64,000 bases of DNA, from contig MU832664.1 in assembly GCA_029204225.1 (NCBI GenBank), positions 1 through 64,000 of the forward strand, in the 5' to 3' direction. The stretch's first letter is position 1, and each line of letters opens with the position of its first letter. Position numbers and translations under genes: made by a program. A model generated the notes under the pieces. It searched no databases and was not told where the DNA came from. It saw only the letters and a list, made by a program, of their open reading frames with translations. This DNA comes from Diphasiastrum complanatum (taxonomy: Eukaryota; Streptophyta; Lycopodiopsida; Lycopodiales; Lycopodiaceae). This document shows, piece after piece, positions 47,801 through 59,800 of the stretch.

Positions 47801-50800
47801 ATCATGATTGTTGGCTTGCTGCCAAGCAAACCATTCTATGCATGGTTTACCATTCTTGACACCTATTACAGTTACTATCATTCATGTTTTTGTCCTTCTA
47901 CAGTTCCTATTTTTGTGTTTTTTCAAAATTGCTTCAAATTTCCATAATGCTGGATATGAGATCCTCGTATAGGATATATACTAAGGGCATGGGTCCAACT
48001 TGCTACATGACCGTTTGAATAGTAAATATTTTGAGAGAATAAATAACAAGAGCCCCCTAAAAGTAAATTTGCAATATGTACATTGTATATACTAGTACAT
48101 AACTTGTGCCTTCGTGGAATCCAAGTCGTATATCGAGGTGAGGAAAAGAAGCTAGTAGATATCAATGTGGTTACTTTAGGATATTATAGCTTGAAGTCTA
48201 TTTTCCACTATTTATGGATATCAATGTGGTTACTTTATGATATTATAGCTTGAAATCTATTTTCCACTATTTATGCTTAAACGAAGTGTCATTTTCGAAC
48301 AAGGATGGAATATGTTTATATTCTCCTTGTGTCCCCTTAGCATGAGAAACATGGATAACAATATGGATGAAATTTGCAATGCAATCTATAAACAAGAAAT
48401 TGATGCACCATCAATTAAGCTTCCACTGCTGAACTATTTACTTCATGGAGTATCCTTTTTGGATATTTTCTAGGCATATCTGCAAGAACTAGCTCAAAAG
48501 TCGATGATAGATCATCCTTATCCCTTGCCTCCATCCGGACAAGGTATGCTTATTTTCATTACTTTCACCCTAAAGTGATATCTTTTGTTGTAAATAAAGT
48601 CTTGGTTCACATTGAAGAGGAGCAGAACATAGTAAGCTAAGTTATTGAATCTGTTTTATCAAAAATAGTGTAAACTATTTTTGATGCTTAGTCCTTGATT
48701 CCATTGAGTTGAATGGTCCTTCATGGTCTTGTCTAATTTCATATCTTATATTAATTTTGGAGTTAGGTTTATCTCTTTTTTATGTGTTTACTATTGTAGT
48801 ATCTTAGTTGCAATGCTTCCTGCATCCAAACTTTTGTGCGAAAGTTTAGGATTTCAAGTATATCATGATGTGTTATGTTGCAGATGATGTCAGTTTTTGA
48901 CGACAAAGAACCGATGAGTAAGCTTAAGGGATTGATCGATTCAAACCTTGAGAATAACTATCCATTAGACTATGTCTTCAAGGTAAGAAAAAAGGTTTAC
49001 TAGTTTCTTTTTTATGACCACAAATTGTCACATTGGACTACTATTTGACTCCTCTTTTTGTTCACACAATTTGATACTTCCCTGCACGAAGCTTCATATG
49101 ACTTCATATATTTCAATATTTCTTTTCTTTTACATGAATGATAAACTGTTTACAAGGTATACAAATATGTATACAACAAGCATCGGGTAACGATAACTTT
49201 GATCACAAAATGCATCTTAGGAGAGACCCAAGGTGTATGTCTATCATGATTGATGATCTTCCCAGAATTTGCAATAGTTTCTCAATATTTTATGAGCCTT
49301 CTAAATGTACTTCCTACAATTTACAAATATATCCTAGAAATCACATCATCTTTACAGTTGAATTGCTCTATGTTGAACTCATGAATGCATGCCTGCTCCT
49401 TATCCTGTATGCCATAGATCACCAATTGGCTAGTCTAGCTTCAGATAATCCTATTTAATATTATGAATGATATTTAACCCTAAAGGAAACCATTGTTCTT
49501 GCAAGAGCTTGCTATGTGTTACGAGCTCATAACCAGTGCCGAACCCTAGAGAACACAGATAGGTCAGATACCACAGTCAGGGTCGTGTCCAGTGTACATG
49601 ACCAACAGGGCAAGACAGTGTGAGTAGTGTGCCCCAGCATGGTCCATAGCCATGGCGGGCCTAACACAGCCTAGGGACCCTGTCAGCAGGGTAGGGCGCC
49701 CAGTTGGGACCCGACGTGCAGTCGGCCACGTCAGTGCCATGTGGCCGACACTTGGCAGTAGCATGCTACCAGTCCTCACACTGGGCTAGGAGGGGCTTAC
49801 TCTATATCAGGGAGTAGGCAAGGTTGGGTGGATCAGTTAGTGTTTGCCCTACTGTGGTGTTAGGATCTATTACACTGGTATCAGAGCCATCTCCATCTTT
49901 GGGAGCTAAGTAGCAGCAGTAGAGAAAGTCAGAAAGGTATACAGATACTTGGAGATTTTCAGAAATTAGAAGAGCAGGGCCAGCGCTGTAGGAACAGCCT
50001 TCTACCGATCAGAAGTGTGTAGAAAAGCTTGCTTGTCAGATAGAAATTAGTAAAAGTTTCTAGAGCAGGTCCAGCGCTGCATTTCCAGCTTTCATCTTTG
50101 ATTTTTGCCATCAGATTCGGGAATTAGAACGACATTTTGAAGAGGAAGAGTGGTGCTGATCCAGCGCTGACAGTACCCACATCTTTTCTGATTTCCAGAA
50201 CCATTTTTGGTTTTAAATCAAAGTTTTTTGGAGCAAATAAGTCGCTGTCCAGCCAGCGAGGGTAGAGAGACACCAAAATCAGAAATTGAAATATTTTTTG
50301 GGTCTCAAATCAGAAGCAAACGAGCTAGTTGGGTTGCTGTCAGACCAGCGAGGATAGGCAGCTATCAACATTAGAAGGTTTGGCACTTTTTGGAGTTCTT
50401 TGCCTCGTTTTTTGGAGCCTCATAGCTGCAATCAGACCAGCGAGCTACTATCCTCAAAGAACCGGGAAAATTGGTACCGCTTTGAAGCTTCAAACTGGCA
50501 TTTTCCGGGACAGCAAGTCTGAAATCTTGGGAAAAAGAGCTGAGAGTTCTTCTTCGGAAGCACAGTCCTCAAAAACAGCTAAGTCATCTTTCCTTTCCCT
50601 TGTACAGTTGTAAATTAGTCTTTTTGACTTTTTTCATCAGAAGTTATGGTACCTCTCTTTCAGTTTCCAAGATGACCACTCCTCAGGGACCTGATCAACC
50701 CCCGGAGAGAGGCTTCGACGAACTTGAAACAGAAGCCTTGGCTTATAGCAAAGGGAAAGAACCAATGGAAATGGAAGAACAGGAACAGTTTGCCGAAGAA

Positions 50801-53800
50801 CTCGACGAGCTGGTTACCAAGGAGCAGTTTCTCCAGTTGGTAACAGAAGTGGATGAACTAAAGTTGGCATTAGCCAATTTCAAGTCCAGTGGGGATGACT
50901 CGTTCGCTGAACTCAAGAGCTTGATTTTGAGTTCCGCGAAAGGAAGCCTTCCCTCCACTTCTCAGTTGTCCCCTTCTCCACTTCCATCAGTTTCGGGTGA
51001 GACTTTACGGTCTCACTCCAGTGTCTTTAAAGATTTAAAGCCTCCTACTTTTAATGGGGAAGAGAAGGATAGAAATGCAGATATTCTACAAACCTTCCTC
51101 AGCAAATGGAAGAACATTCATGCTCTTAAACAGATCCCTGACCATTTGCAAGCTATTGAGGCCAGTCTTTCCTTAGGGCCTATGGCCTATAAGTGGTGGT
51201 TAAATCTCCAGGAGACTGGGCAGACTCCCCGGTCATGGAAAGCTTTTGAAGAAGCTTTCCTAAAAGAATTTCTACCAGAAAATAAACTTGATAGAGCCTG
51301 GGAAGCCTGGGAAAGAACAGTAATGGACAAGTCCCTCATCCAATATATCTCGCAGTATCGAGAAGCAATTTTAAAGATTAAAAATATGGATGACTACCAG
51401 AAAATTAGGGGATTCGTCTGTGGCCTCAAAGATGAATATAAAGTAGAGGTCCAGACAACTCGCCTACTACCCTTGAGCAAGCTCTCAGATATGCTCAAAT
51501 CTATGATGATTCAGTGGGTAGGAAGAGGGCGAAACAACAACCACTTTCTGAGCAGCCTCCTCAGAAAGACTTTCAATTTAAAAAGAAATTTTTAAAAAGA
51601 AAGAAAGAAGATAAATTTAAAAGTGAAGCTCCTCAGAAACGCCCTTCACTCATACAGCCCTTAAAACCAGATGATTTTGAGAAAGCCAAACAAGAACGTT
51701 TGTGCTTTGTGTGTATGGGCAAGGGACACACAGTCAGACAGTGTCCCAAGGGGCCTTTCACTAAAAAAGATAAGAAAGATAAAAAACAAGTTCATCTTGT
51801 TCAGATTGTATGTTTCCCCAGTGACTCGGCAGCTTCCGAGATCAAAGTGTATCATGAAGATCATGAACACTGTTGCCAGCTGACCTCTGCAATGCTAGCA
51901 AGACCCTTCAGCTTTGGGCCGCATGACCTAGTACGTATGCATGGGAAAGTTGGTAACCAGTCAGTAAGAGTCATGGTTGATGATGGGGCAACCCATAATT
52001 TCATCAACTACACCCTGGTTAAAAAGCTTAAACTACCAGAAGTACCTAGTCAGCATAGGTACATAGTTTCATTAGCTAAGGGTGAAGATAAAAAAATATG
52101 GGAAACTATGGTAAGTAAGTTAAATCTTGGTATTCAGGGGTACCAAGATGAAATAAACTTTCAGATAATGCACCTGGATCGAACAAATATTGTTCTCGGG
52201 AGAGATTGGCTCTACAGTTTAGGACCTTCCCTCCACAGAAACTATCAGGAGAACACCCTCAGCTTTCAGCATAAAGGCCGAGAGATCCAGTTGCATGGGG
52301 AGCATGATGTTCCCAACAGCCCTATGGTCTGCAGTTCAGAGCTCTGTCAGCTAATCGGAGACGAAGACCATCAAGTATTCTTATGTGACTTTCAGTTTAT
52401 TCCTGAAGTTTCTATTTCCAGTTCTATTCAGCAGAAAATCAGTAAATTAGAAACTTTATTGTCTAAATTTAAAGATGTTTTTCCTGAAGATTTGCCACAT
52501 GGTTTACCACCTAGCAGAGAGGTAGATCATGTAATAAACCTAGTACCAGGTACAACACCTGTTTCTAAACCTCCGTATCGGGTCAGCCGAACAGAGGATG
52601 AAGAAATAACTAGGCAGTTAACAGATTATCTTGGGAAAGGCCAAATTCAGACCAGTAGCTCACCATGGGCCTCACCAGTCCTATTGGTGAAAAAGAAAGA
52701 GGGATCTATGCGTCTTTGCGTAGATTATAGAGACCTCAATAAAGTCACAATTAAGAATAAATACCCTATGCCTCGGGCAGATGAGTTGTTTGACCAACTC
52801 GACGGGGCTAAGTTTTTCAGCAAAATAGACCTCAGATCGGGATATCATCAAGTCCGTATAAAATCGGAAGATGTCTCGAAAACAGCTTTTAGGACTCGTC
52901 ACGGTCATTATGAGTTTAAGGTGATGCCATTTGGGCTCACAAATGCTCCAGCTACCTTTATGACCTTGATGAACAGTGTCCTCAGACCATACTTGGGTAA
53001 GTTTGTAGTCGTATTTTTAGATGACATCCTCGTCTACAGCAAAACGAGGAAGGAGCATCTAAAACACCTCAGAAAGGTGTTTCGACTGCTCAGAAAGCAT
53101 AAGCTCTATGCTAAACAATCCAAGTGTGAATTCTTCGTTGAAGAAGTAGCAGTGGGTCACATTATCTCTTCAGATGGGATTAAGATGGACCCAAATAAGG
53201 TTAAAGCCATACTCAGTTGGCTGAGACCTCAGAATATTTTGGAACTTCAGATCTTTCTTGGTTTGGTGGGATATTACAGACGATTTGTCAAGGAATATGC
53301 TTAGATAGCAGTTCCTATGACAAATCTCCTTAAGGGGAAGGGAAAGGAGTTCATTTGGGAGTCCGCACAGCAGGAGAGCTTTGATGCTCTCAAAACAGCC
53401 TTAGCTACAGCACCAGTTTTAAAAGTCGTCGACCCCAATCAGCCATTTGTGGTCGAAACAGATGCTAGCGACTTTGCAGTAGGTGCTGTGCTAACTCAGG
53501 GTGGACGACCAGTTGCGTTCGAGAGTAAAAACTCGAGCCAGCTCAGACTAGGTATAGTGCCTATGAAAAGGAACTCTTTTCTATAGTCCATGCCCTTAAG
53601 ACTTGGAGGCATTATTTGTATGGTGCCAACTTTGAGGTCCTGACAGACCATGAGAGTCTCAGATACCTTTGCAATCAACCTGAGCTTAGAGGTCGGAAAG
53701 CTCGTTGGGCAAAGTTGATGCAAGAGTTTGACATGTCTATCAGATATAGACGTGGAAAATTCAATACAGTAGCAGATGCCCTTAGCAGAATGCCTATGAT

Positions 53801-56800
53801 AAACGAGCTGAGTTTTACTTAGATTCGTAATGAGTTACTCGAGTCCTTGAGAGGGAAATGCCAGCATGATGCATTCTTCTCTACTATCTGGAACTCAGTC
53901 CAGAGCAGACAGTTACAGACTCCAGAACCAGTTCCTGGGGCTAGTGCCAGTTCATCCAAGAATACGGCAGCTTCCGTTGAGGATGATGATGAGTCCGAGT
54001 ATACGTCGTCAGATGACATTGAGGATTCTGAGCCTGTATTACCCAAGCAAACCCCAGTGGTTGAGGGTCAGTTGACTCAAGGATTCAAACAGGATGAGTA
54101 CTTGCTCTATAGAGATAGAGTATGTGTCCCCAATTCAGAGGGTTATAGGCAGCAGGTCCTATATGAATGTCATGACAATCCTAGTGCGGGACACCCAGGC
54201 ATACAGAAGACCTATGAGCTTCTTCGTAGGCAATTTTTCTGGCCCAGTATGAAAAAGGACGTCCACCAGTATGTAACCAGTTGCCAGAAATGTCAAGTAA
54301 ATAAAGCAGAGCGTTTAAAGGCAGTAGGGTTGTTGCATCCCTTAGAAATACCAGCTGGTAAATGGGAGAGTATCTCCATGGATTTTATAGTAGGCCTGCC
54401 TAAAACCCAAAAGGGTAATGACGCTATATGGGTCACAGTTGACCGTCTGACCAAAATGGCTCATTTCATTCCGACCAAAACAACCGTTAGAGCTCCAGAG
54501 TTAGCGAGGTTGTTTGTAGACGGGCTATTTAAATTGTATGGTCTACCTTCCGGCATAGTCAGCGACCAGGACAGTAAGTTTACTGGAAATTTTTGGAGGG
54601 CAGTATTCCATCATCTCCATACTAAACTTAATATGAGTACCACTGACCATCCACAGACGGACGGTCAAACAGAAAGGGTAAATCAAGTGCTGGAGGATAT
54701 GCTTCGGGCATACGTCAGCAAGAAGCAGACTAATTGGGACGAGTATCTCTCGACATTAGAGTTTGCTTATAACAGTACCAAACATTCAGCCACGGGATAC
54801 AGCCCATTTATGCTGATGTACGGTTGTCAGCCACGCTCACCCACAGCTGTAGGGTTTAAACAAGAAAAAGCTGAAGCAGCCAGAAACTTTTTAGAGGACC
54901 TAAACCAGATGATAGAACATGCTAAGCGTAGCATTAGGCAGTCCCAGGATCGAGCCAGGTATTATGCAAATCCACACAGACGGGATGTGTAGCTCTCCAC
55001 TGGTGAGAAAGTCTACTTAAGAGTCCCAGTTGACTCTAAAACCCTCAAATCAGGAGTGTGTGCTAAGTTGTCTCCAAGGTATTGTGGTCCCTTTACCATT
55101 AGTAGGAGACTAGGCGAGGTCACCTATGAACTAGAACTCCCACACAACAGTAAGGTTTTTCCAATCTTTCATGTAAGTCAGTTACGAAAAGCCTTAACCA
55201 GATCAGACAATCTGGTAGGGGACAGTGTTCTAGTTCTCCCATTGGATCCTCAGCAACCTCCACATGAACCAGAGGAGATTCTTGATAGTAGAGAGACGCA
55301 TACTCGTCATACTTTATACCGAGAATATCTTGTTAAGTGGAATGATCAGCCTGTTGAGAATGCCACTTGAGAAAGAGGCAGGTCCTTCGCAAGATTTTTT
55401 CAGACTTTGTCTTAGAGGACCAAGACGGTTCTTAAGGGGGAGGGAGTGTTACGAGCTCGTAACCAGTGCCGAACCCTAGAGAACACAGATAGGTCAGATA
55501 CCACAGTCAGGGTCGTGTCCAGTGTACATGACCAACAGGGCAAGACAGTGTGAGTAGTGTGCCCCAGCACGGTCCATAGCCATGGCGGGCCTAACACAGC
55601 CTAGGGACCTTGTTAGCAGGATAGGGCCCCCAGTTGGGACCCGACGTGCAGTCGGCCATGTCAGTGCCACGTGGCCGACACTTGGCAGTAGCATGCTACC
55701 AGTCCTCACACTGGGCTAGGAGGGGCTTACTCTATATCAGGGAGTAGGCAAGGTTGGGTGGATCAGTTAGTGCTTGCCCTACTGTGGTGTTAGGATCTAT
55801 TACACTATGTCTTACTTTCCATATAACAAAAAGTATTGTAGTATGAAGGCGTACCAATAATAGGGGTAGCATATATTTGCAGCTTATCCCCTAATAATAT
55901 ATGTTTGGATCTTAAATTTTCCATTTAGTCACCAATATAAATTTATTAGGGATATAATTTCAAGTTTCTAGGTGGAAATTGATAAAACTTAATTTCTCCT
56001 CCTCCCTCCCAAAAAAATGGACTTGCATCATTTGTTTTGAAGATTAAAATTGATTTTTTTCATGGGGACCCTTTGTAAAAAAATCCTTTGCTAAATAGTC
56101 TTTTGAGTTTCCCTATTGATGTATTTTAATAAGGTAAACTTTTTTTCCCATATAGCCTCATCATTACTATTATTTTCATTTTGCGTTTGACTAACTTGGG
56201 ACTTTAGTCTTAAATTGGTAGTATTCCATCATCATTGATAATCTTACGCCAACTTAGTTGGGACTCCTGTGTTCTAACTTCTAAAATCCTATAATAGAAA
56301 TCGTATGAGAGCTTCCCTTGTTCCTCCAAGGAAAGTTGCATGAAGTCACTATCTAGTCCCGAGCAATTGATTTTGCTAAATACCTCTTGATATAGTTTAG
56401 AAGGTGAAGTTGCTTTGAAGACAGATCCTTGTCATCAATTTCTTGCAAAAAAAATCATACTTTGCTAAATTGAGCAATACAAAAAGTAATGCTTTTAGAA
56501 TCACATTTGTTGTTTCCTTCTTTTGAGGTAGAGCTAAGTCTTGATGGGAGACATTTAGAAAAGATGCTTACCCTTCTTTGTGGTAGACTTATCATGCTAT
56601 GTATCAAGTTTCAACTAGATAATTACACATGATATTTTCGTTGTAGCAGCTAACCGTCCCGGTTATTTATAGTTTTCAGAGACACGTGTACGTTTTGTAC
56701 TTATTGTAATTAATGAAATGGCTAAGTCACTGGCCTGTGGTGACCTTTGTAAGTAAATTGTCAATAAACTATAATTAGTTGGCATTGGACCTCAAATAGT

Positions 56801-59800
56801 CGTGCTTAGCTTTGGCATGGGGTACTGGGTCATTTATTAGGAGTGGCTGGACTGACCTCCTAAAAAGTAGGAGACTTGACTAGTCAATAGGACACGTGTC
56901 ATATGCTCATTGGGACACTTGGTCCACAGTGAATGAGTGACACATGTCAGGGTTGACCGGTCAAACATGACACGTTTCACATGCTCACTGGGACACTTGG
57001 TCCAGTGTATGAGTGACACATGTCAACCTACTCACTTGCCTATGTGTCAGAGTACTGCGAAGTGGCAAGTGTCGACTGTGCATGGAGTTGGCCATGTGTC
57101 GATGTTAGGAAAGGTCAGGGTTAAGGGGTGCTTGAGGATTGTGCAGAAGTGAGCCTAGAGAGAGGCATTCCTCATCATAATCTATGCAACAAAGGTTGGG
57201 AGGAGACAAGGTAGCCAGCTCCACCATGTTTCGTGTGCTTTGATGTTTGTACATGCAGGGAAATCGACAGGGATCGACATTGCTGATTGTTGCGCACGGG
57301 ATAAGCTAGGAATTAAGTGAAGTTTCAGATTTGGAGTCTGACATTGGAGATGAGCTTCTTGTATATAATCTAGATGCTATAGAGACTCCGGTTGAGACAA
57401 AGGTTCTAGTTGGTACTCTTGATGTTCCACTTGTGGTAGGGGTTACATGTATGAATGGAATTGAGGATCATCCCCATTCTCCTATTGGTTCTATGATACG
57501 AGATAAGGTATGCTTGTTAGAAACCAATGATAAACATGTTACTGGTTATGATTTACTGTTGACAACTGTTACCAGCTGTAGGCTAGTCTATAATCAACGA
57601 CTAGTTTTGTCTCTCTCTATATTCAGGGTTTATTGTACTCTCTTTAAGTTAGTGCTATAGTGTGATGGTGTGTTCTTCCTCTTCCTCTTGGTGATTGCTT
57701 ATGGTGATTGATTGATAGTGCTCATCAGATTCTTGACATGGTATCAGAGCTCCTCTGATCCTGAGTGCCTGACTATTGGGTTCGGCTTGTCACTGGCTCC
57801 GTACTGAGGTGAGAAAGTCCTTTATAGGAGGTGAAAGCTTGGAGAGGCAAAAGTTGGAAGAAATTCTTCCTTTTGTAGGTTTTGGAGCTCAGAATCATAG
57901 TGGGGAACGAAGACACGGTCCTGGAGGCATCAGAAAGCCAGCCTAGCATCAGACAGATTGAAAATCTGTTGAGTGGGGAGATTTTTACAATACTGTGAGT
58001 GGGGAGATCTCAATCAAATTGTGGGGAACATTTTGTGCTGTCAAAACTGCTACTAGCTGTTTGCAATTGTTCCTAGTTCATTCAGTGTGGATTTGCACTC
58101 AAACTCGTATTTTTTGGTGAAGATTTGGCTTAGAAATGGTGATTTTTGCTGAGAAACAGGCTTTTTGCTCTTTCCATGTCTGTGTACTGCTCACCAGAAC
58201 TCTTTGGTACGGTCCGAAATGCTGGAAAAGGGCCCAAAACGCCGGTTTTCCGGGTCCGAAACGCCATTGAATGTCTCCGAAATGTCTCCAAACGACTCGA
58301 AACGCCTAGAGACTAGCCCAAAACGGTGCAGGACAGGCCCGAAACGCGGAGGACCAGCCTGAAGTAGCGCGCACCAACCGCATACTACCATGTGTACCAA
58401 GAGAAGTCAGAGCTAATCTGGACCGTCCACATCTCCCAGATCAACGGTTGAGCTTTACTGAAGAATATACACTTGAAATTTCATTTCAGATTGAAGGGTC
58501 CCACAAGTGCCCCTAGTCTTTGGGACTGGCCCATTCTTCTTAAGAACTCTGTCCATTGTGGTTTTTTGCAAGAAAATAGAGTGATGTTTTGACCTAGCTG
58601 GAGAGACTGTTTTTGGGATCTGATTAGACAAGAGCTATGCTGGTACAAAGGGCTACACGCTGATATAAAAATTTCTGAAATCGAAGATCTGTGCGCGACG
58701 ACGAAGGAAATTTCCAAAAATGGCAGTTTGGCAATAATTGCCATTTTTCAGGCTTAAGGGCAGTTGTGAGCCATTTTAAGGCCAAAATCTCCAATTTGGC
58801 ATAACTTTCAATCCATAGCTCGGATTGGAAAGTGGTTTGAGACGTCATTTGTCAATTTCGTAGCAAATTTTCCATTTTTGCAGTCATTTTTGCGATCTGG
58901 ACTCATCTAAGTGCAGTTATGGCAACTCTAAGCGAGAGTGTCCTCAATGAGTCAAGCAAATTGGAAGGAGCCGACAACTATGCAGTTTGGAAATGCAAAC
59001 TGCAGAACATTCTGATGAAAAAAGAGCTATGGGAGATCGTGACAGGTGAAGAAACAAGGCCAGTGATTGAAGAAGATCAGCAGGCATTTGATAGGAGGAA
59101 ACGGAAAGCATAGAATGTCATCAATTTGTCAGTCAGAGATGCTATCATTCCATACATTTCGGATTCCGAAGGACCGAAAGAAGCATGGGATACACTGAAG
59201 GCATTGTTTGAAACGACTAACACATCTCAAATACTATTTCTTAAGACGAAGCTGCACACATTACGAATGGATGATGGTGCAACCATTGCCAATCACCTAT
59301 TGAAGGTAAAGGAGATTCGTGATCAACTAGTTGCCGTTGGCGAGCGAGTACAGGATCGTGAGATCGTTCAATTGACATTGAACAGCTTGAGTGAGTCACA
59401 TGATCGATACTCACCACCATGATCAAATCTAAGCACCTTAATCTTGGTACTTAATTAACTCTCCACCAATTCTTCGAAATTTTTGGAACACTCAAATGCA
59501 TCAGATTTTTCCCCAATCGTGTAGATCCAAGCCTTTCTAAAATAATCATGAATGAAGGTCAAGAAATAAAAGGCTCCACCAATGGACATTACCTTCTAAA
59601 TATGAATGCACCAATTCTAGCACTTGTTTTGTAGCCCTTGTTGCCCCTTCCTTATTGAACTTCTCCCTGTGTGACTTGCCTCGTACACACCCTTTGCAAA
59701 TGGACTCTTCTTTGTCATCCAAATTGGATAGACCTGTCACCATCTTGAGTTTGCGAAGCAGCCTCGAGCCTTTGAAATTCAGGCGTCTATTCCACAAATC

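Larger units (their letters stand above)
49517..55804 (+). mobile_element. Ty3/gypsy chromovirus, copy 2 (decayed)
   Basis: Same family and sense orientation as copy 1. LTRs 49,517-49,874 and 55,447-55,804 are both 358 bp and differ at about nine positions by eye. Target duplication CTATG lies at 49,512-49,516 and 55,805-55,809. The primer-binding site is at 49,876, the purine tract at 55,436-55,446. The gag-pol frame is broken repeatedly (see its entry). It is a complete but dead insertion, older than copy 1, in LYK intron 10. Confidence 0.96.

Noticed and set aside
57331-57660. 109-codon frame near the copia primer-binding site
   Set aside because: It lies in the probable LTR and leader region and has no recognisable motif.
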